NCBI RefSeq assembly: GCF_000720455.1
Contig: NZ_JOAK01000026.1
Location: 1-64,000 of the forward strand
Source of the DNA: Streptomyces virginiae
GTDB taxonomy: Bacteria > Actinomycetota > Actinomycetes > Streptomycetales > Streptomycetaceae
DNA: 64,000 bases
Direction: 5' to 3'
The notes beneath the pieces are model-generated. The model saw only the letters and a program-made list of their open reading frames with translations, was not told the DNA's origin and made no database searches. Each line of letters begins with the position of its first letter. Within the stretch, counting starts at the first letter, position 1. The position numbers were made by a program, and so were the translations under genes. Below, one piece after another: positions 19,768 to 26,522 of this stretch.

Positions 19768-21570
19768 ATGGCGTTCGACCGCAGGACATTCATAGGGACC
19801 ACGGCCGCGACCGGTGCGGCCGTGGCGTTGGCGGGGGCCACGAGCACCCCGGCAGCCGCCGCGCAGCAGGATGCGAAGAAGCAGGGGCCGCGGAGCTACG
19901 CGTTCACGGTGATGGGGACGACGGACCTGCACGGAAACGTCTTCAACTGGGACTACTTCACGGACAAGGAGTTCGACGACAAGGCCCACAACGACGTCGG
20001 TCTGGCGAAGATCTCGACCCTGGTGGATCAGGTGCGGGCGGAGAAGGGGCGGCGCAACACGCTGCTCATCGACGCGGGTGACACCATCCAGGGCACGCAG
20101 TTGTCGTACTACTACGCGAAGGTCGATCCGATCACGGCGCGGCGTGGTCCGGTCCACCCGATGGCGCAGGCGATGAACGCGATCGGCTATGACGCCGCGG
20201 CGCTGGGGAACCACGAGTTCAATTACGGCATTCCGGTGTTGCGGAAGTTCGAGGAGCAGTGCGATTTCCCCCTGTTGGGGGCGAACGCGCTGGATGCGAA
20301 GACGCTGAAGCCGGCGTTCGCGCCGTACAGCATGCACAAGCTGCGCACGCCCTGCGGGCGGGACGTGAAGGTGGCGGTGCTGGGGCTGACGAACCCGGGC
20401 ATCGCGCTGTGGGACAAGGCGAACGTGCAGGGGAAGATGACGTTCCCGGGGCTGGAGGAGCAGGCGGCGAAGTACGTGCCGCGGCTGCGGTCGATGGGCG
20501 CGGACGTGGTGATCGTGTCGGCGCACTCGGGGTCGAGCGGTACGTCGTCGTACGGTGACCAGCTGCCGTACATCGAGAACGCGGCGGCGCTGGTGGCGGA
20601 GCAGGTGCCGGGGATCGACGCGATCCTGGTGGGGCACGCGCACACGGAGATCCCGGAGTACCGGGTGAAGAACAAGGCGACCGGCAAGGACGTGGTGCTG
20701 TCGGAGCCGCTGAAGTGGGGGCAGCGGCTGACGCTGTTCGACTTCGAGCTGACGTGGGAGAAGGGCCGCTGGTCGGTGGCGAAGGTCGCGGCGAAGGTGC
20801 TGAACTCGAACACGGTGGCGGAGGACGCGAAGATCACGCGGCTGCTGGCGGACGAGCACCGCAAGGTCGTGGCGTACGTGAACCAGGTGATCGGTACCTC
20901 GACGCAGGCGATGTCGTCCGCGGAGGGTCCGGTCAAGGACGTGGCGATCATCGACCTGATCAACCACGTGCAGGCGGAGACGGTGAAGGCGGCTCTGGCG
21001 GGTACGGAGTGGGCGGCGCTGCCGGTGCTGTCGCAGGCTTCGTGCTTCTCGCGGACGGCGGCGATCCCGGCCGGGCAGGTGACGATCCGGGACGCGGCGG
21101 GTCTGTACCCGTTCGAGAACACGATGGAGGCGCGGCTGCTGACGGGTGCGCAGCTGAAGGACTACCTGGAGTACTCGGCGCGGTACTTCGTGCGGACGGC
21201 GCCGGGCGACGCGGTGGATCCGGCGAAGCTGACGAACGCCGAGGCGATCCCGGACTACAACTACGACGCGGTGTACGGGCTGTCGTACGACATCGACATC
21301 GCTCAGCCGGCGGGTTCGCGGATCTCGGGGTTGTCCTTCCAGGGCAAGGCGGTGGATCCGGCGGCGCAGTTCGTGCTGGCGGTGAACAACTACCGCGCTT
21401 CGGGCGGCGGGAACTTCCCGCACGTGCCGCAGGCCAAGCAGCTGTGGTCGAACTCGGACGAGATCCGCAACACGATCATCCAGTGGGTGAAGGCGAAGGG
21501 GACGATCGACCCGGCGCAGTTCGCTTCGGTGGACTGGCGGCTGACGCGGGCGGGCGTGCCGGTGTTCTAG
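19768..21570 (+). CDS. Tat-exported 5'-nucleotidase / 2',3'-cyclic phosphodiesterase
   Basis: 600 residues from the ATG at 19768, after an AAGGGAGA ribosome site. The start FDRRTFIGTTAATGAAVALAG is a twin-arginine signal. The metallophosphatase domain shows GTTDLHGN, DAGDTIQGT, LGNHEFNYG, VSAHSGSSG and VGHAHTEIPE, which supply the dimetal ligands. The C-terminal 5'-nucleotidase domain carries RDAAGLYPFENT and the substrate-binding NNYRASGGGNFP. It should release nucleosides and phosphate from extracellular nucleotides. It ends at a long hairpin. Confidence 0.94.
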   Translation: MAFDRRTFIGTTAATGAAVALAGATSTPAAAAQQDAKKQGPRSYAFTVMGTTDLHGNVFNWDYFTDKEFDDKAHNDVGLAKISTLVDQVRAEKGRRNTLLIDAGDTIQGTQLSYYYAKVDPITARRGPVHPMAQAMNAIGYDAAALGNHEFNYGIPVLRKFEEQCDFPLLGANALDAKTLKPAFAPYSMHKLRTPCGRDVKVAVLGLTNPGIALWDKANVQGKMTFPGLEEQAAKYVPRLRSMGADVVIVSAHSGSSGTSSYGDQLPYIENAAALVAEQVPGIDAILVGHAHTEIPEYRVKNKATGKDVVLSEPLKWGQRLTLFDFELTWEKGRWSVAKVAAKVLNSNTVAEDAKITRLLADEHRKVVAYVNQVIGTSTQAMSSAEGPVKDVAIIDLINHVQAETVKAALAGTEWAALPVLSQASCFSRTAAIPAGQVTIRDAAGLYPFENTMEARLLTGAQLKDYLEYSARYFVRTAPGDAVDPAKLTNAEAIPDYNYDAVYGLSYDIDIAQPAGSRISGLSFQGKAVDPAAQFVLAVNNYRASGGGNFPHVPQAKQLWSNSDEIRNTIIQWVKAKGTIDPAQFASVDWRLTRAGVPVF

Positions 21571-21588
21571 TTCGCCCCCACTCGTGAC

Positions 21589-21622
21589 GGGGCCGGTGTC
21601 CGCGGCGGCGGACACCGGCCCC
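21589..21622. terminator. bidirectional terminator after 5'-nucleotidase gene
   Basis: A 15-bp perfect stem (GGGGCCGGTGTCCGC at 21589-21603, complement at 21608-21622) with a 4-nt loop between convergent genes. Confidence 0.85.
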
Positions 21623-21632
21623 GCGCGTGTTC

Positions 21633-23108
21633 TCAGGCGTCGGTGTGGACGAGGTGTGCGGGGACGGCGGCGTCGAGGAGGGCGATGAGGCGTTCGCCGC
21701 GTGCGACCTGGTCGGGGTGGACGTGCAGGTGGCAGCCGCAGCCGGTGAGGACGATGCGGCCGGGGCCGTCTTGGTGCATGAGGGCGATGTCGTCGAAGCG
21801 GATGTCGTGTTCGTCGCGGTGGGCGTCGCGGACGACCAGGCCCCACTCGGTGAGGACGTATTCGCCGTGCTCGTGGCGGGGGGTGAGGGCGCGGCGGAAG
21901 CGGTGCATGCGCAAGCGGGTGCCGGGGGTGGGGGCGTGCTGTCCGTACGGGCGCCAGCAGTCGGAATTGGGCAGGCGCTTGCCGTGGAGGGCTTTGAGGC
22001 GGGGGAAGACCTGGGCCGGGACGACGAGGACGGCGTCGGTGAGGGCGCGTTCCAGGTAGGCGCCGACGTCGTGCGGGGTGACGGTGGCGCAGCTCGCGGC
22101 GAGCGTGCCGGCGTCGTGGTACGGGATGCCGAAGTGTTCCGCTTCGACTGCGCGCCGGAGGGAGTTCCAGAGGACCTGGCCGTCGTCGGGTTCGGGGCGT
22201 GCGTGCGCGGTGAAGGTGTCGAGTTCGTGCCGGGTGGGGCCTCGCCGGGCGAGGTCCAGGGCTTCGTGCCAGAGGATTTCGGCGGCTTGTCCGGCGTGGC
22301 CGTCGGCGGGGTGGACGGCGAGGACGCGGTCGAGGGTGAGGCGGTCGCGGAGGAACCGGTGGAGGGTGACGCCGTCGGTGAAGCCGAGCGTGTCGTGTGC
22401 GAGGTGCTCGACGCGGTGGCTCAGGACGTGGCAGGCGGCGACGGCGGCGGGTTCGTGGGCGCGGGAGGTCAGCAGGAGGGAGACGGTGTCGACCAGGCGG
22501 TGCTGCCAGGTCCCGGGTACCCCGGCACGGATACGGGGGGCGGTGCGGTCGGGGCGGGGGCCGTCGGGCAGCGGGAGGGTGAGTCCGGCGGGCGGCGGTC
22601 CGTCGAGGGCGAGGACGGCGTTGCCGCGGGTGAAGAGGGCGGCGGCGTGGGTGCGGACGGCGTCGGGCGTGAGCCGGGCGTACATGTCGGGGTCGTGGTG
22701 CGCGACGAGGCCGAGGGCGTGGGGGCCGTAGCGGGCGCTGAGGGGTTCGGCGCCGCGGTGGTCGCAGGTGCGGGGTGGCTGGATGCCGAGGAGGCGGGTG
22801 GCGTGTTCCATGTACTGCGTCGGCAGGTCACGGAGGGCGCTGCAGACGGCGTGGAGGAAGCCGGTGACCTCCGGGTGGGTTCCCTTGACTGCGAAGTGGG
22901 TCGCCTCCTCCTCGACAGTGCTGGTGAACTCGTGGGGCCGCCTGCCGAGCTGCGTCGTCACGAGGGCTTCGACGAGGCGGGTGACGCCGAGGGTGGGGGC
23001 GGTTTCGTCCCGCAGCCCGGTGCCGAACGAGAGGACCGCGGTGAGGGGGCCCGGGGCGGGGGCGGCCTGCCACAGGACGGTGACCCCGTCGGCACTGGTT
23101 CGCTGCAT
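21633..23108 (-). CDS. degenerate M16 (insulinase-like) family protein
   Basis: 491 residues. The opening VTVLWQAAPAPGPLTAVLSFGTGLRDE...GVTRLVEALVT follows the start of M16 peptidase domains, and repeated two-lobe structure is suggested by a second similar half. The metal motif HxxEH is absent at the expected place (GVTRLVEALV), so it is probably not catalytic. The last 100 residues (HEHGEYVLTEWGLVVRDAHRDEHDIRFDDIAL) look like a separate small beta domain. It may act as a binding protein. It is the last gene of a leftward group beginning with the decarboxylase. Confidence 0.6.
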   Translation of the reverse strand: MQRTSADGVTVLWQAAPAPGPLTAVLSFGTGLRDETAPTLGVTRLVEALVTTQLGRRPHEFTSTVEEEATHFAVKGTHPEVTGFLHAVCSALRDLPTQYMEHATRLLGIQPPRTCDHRGAEPLSARYGPHALGLVAHHDPDMYARLTPDAVRTHAAALFTRGNAVLALDGPPPAGLTLPLPDGPRPDRTAPRIRAGVPGTWQHRLVDTVSLLLTSRAHEPAAVAACHVLSHRVEHLAHDTLGFTDGVTLHRFLRDRLTLDRVLAVHPADGHAGQAAEILWHEALDLARRGPTRHELDTFTAHARPEPDDGQVLWNSLRRAVEAEHFGIPYHDAGTLAASCATVTPHDVGAYLERALTDAVLVVPAQVFPRLKALHGKRLPNSDCWRPYGQHAPTPGTRLRMHRFRRALTPRHEHGEYVLTEWGLVVRDAHRDEHDIRFDDIALMHQDGPGRIVLTGCGCHLHVHPDQVARGERLIALLDAAVPAHLVHTDA

Positions 23109-23214
23109 GACGGCGACGATAGCCGCAGGTCAGGTGCGGTCGGCCGAGGGGGCCGCCGGAGGGGTCCCAGGGGGTGTCCCGTCGATCGGCCCGGCGTGAC
23201 CGGCGTGGCGCCTC

Positions 23215-24624
23215 CTACGGGTGTTCGACGAGCGGGAGGAGTTCGCCGGCCGGGCGGGGGCGGGTGTGTTCGCGCTGTTCGAGGCCGAAGGTGGTGAAGG
23301 CGGTGCGCGGGGGCTGGGGGTAGGCCTCTTTGCCGGTGAGCGTGTTGAGGATGGCGGCGCTGCGCCAGGCGGCGAGGCCCAGGTCGGGGGCGCCGACGCC
23401 GTGGGTGTGGCGTTCGCCGTTCTGGACGAAGATGCTGCCGGTGACGGAGGGGTCGAGGACCATCCGGTAGCGGTCGTCGATGCGGGGGCGGCCGGAGGAG
23501 TCCTTGCGCAGGTAGGGGTCGAGGCCTGCGAGGAGGCGGGTGAGTGGTCGTTCCTTGTAGCCGGTGGCGAGGACGACGGCGTCGGTGGTGAGGCGGGAGC
23601 GGGCGCCTTGTTCGGCGTGTTCGAGGTGGAGTTCGACCTTGGTGGTGGCGACGCGTCCGGCGGTGCGGACGGTGACCCCGGGGGTGAGGACGGCGTCGGG
23701 CCAGCCGCCGTCGAGGGTGCGGCGGTAGAGCTCGTCGTGGATGGCGGCGATGGTGGCGGTGTCGATGCCCTTGTGGAGTTGCCATTGGGCGGGGACGAGG
23801 TGGTCGCGTACGGGTTCGGGGAGGGAGTGGAAGTAGCGGGTGTAGTCGGGGGTGAAGTGTTCGAGGCCGAGTTTCGAGTACTCCATGGGGGCGAAGGAGG
23901 GAGTGCGGGCGAGCCAGGTGAGGCGTTCGCGGCCGGTGGGGCGGGCGCGGAGCAGATCGAGGAAGACTTCGGCACCGGACTGGCCCGAGCCGATGACGGT
24001 GACGTGTTCGGCGCCGAGGATGCGCTGCCTGTTGTCGAGGTAGTCGGCCGAGTGGATGACGGGCACGGTGGGGGCTTCGGCGAGGGGGCGCAGGGGTTCG
24101 GGGATGTGGGGGGCGGTGCCGATGCCGAGGGCGAGGTTGCGGGTGTAGGTGCGGCCGAGGGCCTCGGCCTCGCCCGCGGGGTCGAGTTGGGTGAAGTCGA
24201 CTTCGAAGAGGTCGCGTTCGGGGTTCCAGCGGACGGCGTCGACCTGGTGGCCGAAGTGCAGGCCGGGGACGCGGCCGGCGACCCAGCGGCAGTAGGCGTC
24301 GTATTCGGCGCGGTGGATGTGGAACTGCTCGGCGAAGTAGAAGGGGTAGAGCCGTTCCTTGTGCTTGAGGTAGCTGAGGAAGCTCCAGGGGCTGGCGGGG
24401 TCGGCGAGGGTGACGAGGTCGGCGAGGAAGGGGACTTGGAGGGTGGCGCCTTCGATGAGGAGTCCGGGGTGCCAGCGGAAGTCGCGGCGCTGCTCGTAGA
24501 AGACGGTGGCGAGTTCGCCCGCTCCTTGGTGGGGGAGGCCGTGGGCGAGGGCGGCGAGGGACAGGTTGGACGGTCCGATGCCGATTCCGACGAGGTCGTG
24601 GGGTGCATCGAGCTGGGCGGTCAT
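23215..24624 (-). CDS. lysine/ornithine N-monooxygenase (hydroxamate siderophore type, DesB-like)
   Basis: 469 residues from the ATG at 24624, which overlaps the decarboxylase stop (ATGA). DLVGIGIGPSNLSLAALAHG is the FAD-binding motif of the SidA/IucD/PvdA family. HPGLLIEGATLQVPFLADLVTL, an NADPH-binding VIGSGQSGAEVFLDLL and the later ATGYKERPL are all present. It should hydroxylate the terminal amine of a diamine such as cadaverine, or of lysine or ornithine. Pairing with a group II decarboxylase repeats the desA-desB order of desferrioxamine clusters, but no desC or desD follows. Confidence 0.9.
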   Translation of the reverse strand: MTAQLDAPHDLVGIGIGPSNLSLAALAHGLPHQGAGELATVFYEQRRDFRWHPGLLIEGATLQVPFLADLVTLADPASPWSFLSYLKHKERLYPFYFAEQFHIHRAEYDAYCRWVAGRVPGLHFGHQVDAVRWNPERDLFEVDFTQLDPAGEAEALGRTYTRNLALGIGTAPHIPEPLRPLAEAPTVPVIHSADYLDNRQRILGAEHVTVIGSGQSGAEVFLDLLRARPTGRERLTWLARTPSFAPMEYSKLGLEHFTPDYTRYFHSLPEPVRDHLVPAQWQLHKGIDTATIAAIHDELYRRTLDGGWPDAVLTPGVTVRTAGRVATTKVELHLEHAEQGARSRLTTDAVVLATGYKERPLTRLLAGLDPYLRKDSSGRPRIDDRYRMVLDPSVTGSIFVQNGERHTHGVGAPDLGLAAWRSAAILNTLTGKEAYPQPPRTAFTTFGLEQREHTRPRPAGELLPLVEHP

Positions 24625-26003
24625 CGGTGGGTGCTGCCTTCCAGGTGGGCGATGAGGGTGTCCAGGTCTCCCGCCGTGGTGTGCGGGTTGAGCAGGGTGG
24701 CTTTGAGCCACAGGCGGCCGTCGGCGTGGGTGCGGCCGAGGACGGCGCGGCCTTGGTGGAGGAGGGCGCGGCGCTGGGTGGCGAGTTCGTCGTCGCTGGC
24801 GTGGGTGGGCCGGAAGAGGACGGTGCTGATGGTCGGTGCCGAGTGGAGTTCGAAACCGGGGTGGGCGTCGAGGCGCTGGGCGAGGTGGTGTGCGAGTTCG
24901 CAGGTGCGGTCGATGAGGCGGATGAGGCCGTCGCGGCCGAGTGAGCGCAGCGTTGCGGCGATCTTGAGGGCGTCGGGGCGGCGGGTGGTGCGCAGGGAGC
25001 GGCCGAGGAGGTCGGGGAGTCCGGCTTCGGTGTCGTCGGTGGCGTTGAGGTAGTCGGCCTGGTGGGCGAGGGGGGCGAGGAGCGCGGTGTCGGGGACGGT
25101 GAGGAGTCCTGCGGCGACGGGCTGCCAGCCGAGTTTGTGCAGGTCGATGGTGAGGGAGTGGGCGCGGCCCAGGCCTGCGAGTTTGTGCCGGTGGCGGGGG
25201 CTGAGGGCGAGGAGGCCGCCGTAGGCGGCGTCGATGTGGAGGTCGGCGCCGTGCTGGTCGCAGAGGTCGGCGAGGGCGGGGAGGGGGTCGATGAGTCCGG
25301 CGTCGGTGGTGCCGGCGGTGGCGGTGACGAGGGTGGGGCCGGGGGTGGCGGCGAGGGAGTCGGCGAGGCGGGTGGGGTCGAGGACGCCGGTGGGCGTGGG
25401 GAGTTCGGTGGCCGGGGGCAGACCGAGGAGCCAGGCGGCGCGCGGGACGGAGTGGTGCGCGTTGGCTCCGTGCAGGACGGTGAGGCGGGGGCCGTGGCGT
25501 TCGCGGGCGAGGAGCAGGGCGAGTTGGTTGGCTTCGGTGCCGCCGGTGGTGACGAGGGCGTCGGGGTGGGGGGTGTCGAAGAACTCGGCGGCGAGGGTGC
25601 GGGTGAGTTCGGCTTCGAGGGTGGAGGCGGCGGGGGCCTGGTCCCAGGAGTCGAGGGAGGGGTTGAGGGCGCTGGCGGCGAGGTCCGCGGCGGCGGCGAC
25701 GGCGAGCGGCGGGCAGTGCAGGTGGGCGGCGCAGAGGGGGTGGGCGGGGTCTGCGGCGCCGGCGGCGAGGGCGTGGACCAGGGTGCGCAGGGCTTCGTGG
25801 TCGCCGGCTCCGTGGTCGGGCAGTACGTCGCCCAGTGCGGCTCTGACGCGGGCGGTGACGGCGTCGGGTCCGCCGGCGGGGAGGGGGCCGCCGCGTTCGG
25901 TGGCGCCGGTGTGGAGGGCGTCGAGGACGGTGTCGAGGAGGGGGCGCAGCGCGTGGGGGCCGTGGGCTCCGCCGGCGAGCGCGTCGCCGTACGGCCCTGT
26001 CAA
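24621..26003 (-). CDS. PLP-dependent group II decarboxylase (DesA-like)
   Basis: 460 residues from a TTG at 26003 with GGAGGT seven bases upstream. HCPPLAVAAAADLAASALNPSLDSWDQAPA, TTGGTEANQLALLLARE, HIDAAYGG and the PLP-lysine motif SLTIDLHKLGWQP place it with lysine/diaminobutyrate decarboxylases. If DesA-like, it makes cadaverine from lysine for hydroxamate siderophore assembly. It overlaps the monooxygenase by 4 bp, so the two are translationally coupled. I found no DmdR/IdeR iron box upstream. Instead there is a short coding leader created by a direct repeat. Confidence 0.88.
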   Translation of the reverse strand: MTGPYGDALAGGAHGPHALRPLLDTVLDALHTGATERGGPLPAGGPDAVTARVRAALGDVLPDHGAGDHEALRTLVHALAAGAADPAHPLCAAHLHCPPLAVAAAADLAASALNPSLDSWDQAPAASTLEAELTRTLAAEFFDTPHPDALVTTGGTEANQLALLLARERHGPRLTVLHGANAHHSVPRAAWLLGLPPATELPTPTGVLDPTRLADSLAATPGPTLVTATAGTTDAGLIDPLPALADLCDQHGADLHIDAAYGGLLALSPRHRHKLAGLGRAHSLTIDLHKLGWQPVAAGLLTVPDTALLAPLAHQADYLNATDDTEAGLPDLLGRSLRTTRRPDALKIAATLRSLGRDGLIRLIDRTCELAHHLAQRLDAHPGFELHSAPTISTVLFRPTHASDDELATQRRALLHQGRAVLGRTHADGRLWLKATLLNPHTTAGDLDTLIAHLEGSTHR

Positions 26004-26053
26004 CGGGACCTCCGGGGGCTCGCCGGGGTGCGGTGTGCCGTGCGGCGCTTCAC
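26000..26053 (-). CDS. possible 17-residue leader peptide
   Basis: A GTG at 26053 with its own GGAGGTCC ribosome site opens a 17-codon frame (VKRRTAHRTPASPRRSR) that ends in TGA overlapping the TTG start of the decarboxylase. The peptide is very basic. The arrangement would allow translational coupling. It arises because the 29-bp ribosome-site segment is duplicated, so it may be accidental. Confidence 0.3.
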   Translation of the reverse strand: MKRRTAHRTPASPRRSR

Positions 26054-26083
26054 AGGACCTCCGGGGGCTCGCCGGGGTGCGGT
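26006..26083. repeat. 29-bp direct repeat containing a ribosome site
   Basis: Two exact 29-bp copies, 26006-26034 and 26055-26083, 49 bp apart, starting GGACCTCCGGGGG and ending GGGTGCGGT. Read leftwards, each carries GGAGGTCC. The left copy serves the decarboxylase TTG; the right copy serves the small leader frame. Confidence 0.9.
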
Positions 26084-26199
26084 AGGGGCACCCGGCCAGT
26101 ACAACGACTCAGACCCGAATGGGGTAACCGCCGGGGTTTGTCCGAATCGGCGGTGCGGGTGGGCCGGTGCCGGGGCCGGGCCGGGGTGGGGTGCCGTCC

Positions 26200-26280
26200 G
26201 GGACTGCATGATTTACGGCGCCTGAAGCGGACCGGCCCGTAGAGGCTCCTGCCGCGCCAACGAATCACGTTCTACGTCCC
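26200..26280 (+). repeat. left unit of inverted-repeat element
   Basis: An 81-bp unit running from GGGACTGCATGATTTA to ACGTTCTACGTCCC. Its own ends are imperfectly inverted (GGGAC..TGATT against AATCAC..GTCCC), so it can fold alone. A related copy lies inverted at 26379-26458, and the similarity extends outward to about 26164. Confidence 0.8.
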
Positions 26281-26378
26281 GCGGCACCCCACCCCGCCCC
26301 CGTCACCGGCCTCGCGAGCCGGACCCGCCCGCCGGGGTCGGGCCGGGGGTGGGCCGGGGGTGGGCCGGGGTGTTGTCC

Positions 26379-26458
26379 GGGACATAGAACGTGATTTGTC
26401 GGCGCGTGATTCGCTCTGCGGGCCGTTCCCGCCAGGGCGCCATAAATCATGCAGTCCC
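26379..26458 (-). repeat. right unit of inverted-repeat element
   Basis: An 80-bp unit, inverted relative to 26200-26280. Read leftwards it begins GGGACTGCATGATTTATGGC and ends ATCACGTTCTATGTCCC; the ends match the left unit almost exactly and the middle is diverged with small indels. Similarity extends outward to about 26495. Confidence 0.8.
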
Positions 26459-26522
26459 GGACGACATCCCGGACCGGCCCCGGACCCGGCACCGGCCCCC
26501 TTCCGCCGAGCCGCCCGCAGGG

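Larger units (their letters stand above)
26084..26522. other. 439-bp intergenic region with a large palindrome
   Basis: No gene is supported between pepN and the decarboxylase leader. The region is almost entirely occupied by an inverted duplication (two units of about 130 bp around a centre near 26330), described separately. Outside it, 26100-26160 includes the more A/T-rich stretch before the decarboxylase leader, the likely promoter. Confidence 0.6.

Noticed and set aside
26003..26165. An iron-box (DmdR/IdeR) operator before the siderophore-type pair
   Set aside because: No sequence close to TTAGGTTAGGCTAACCTAA is present on either strand in this interval.
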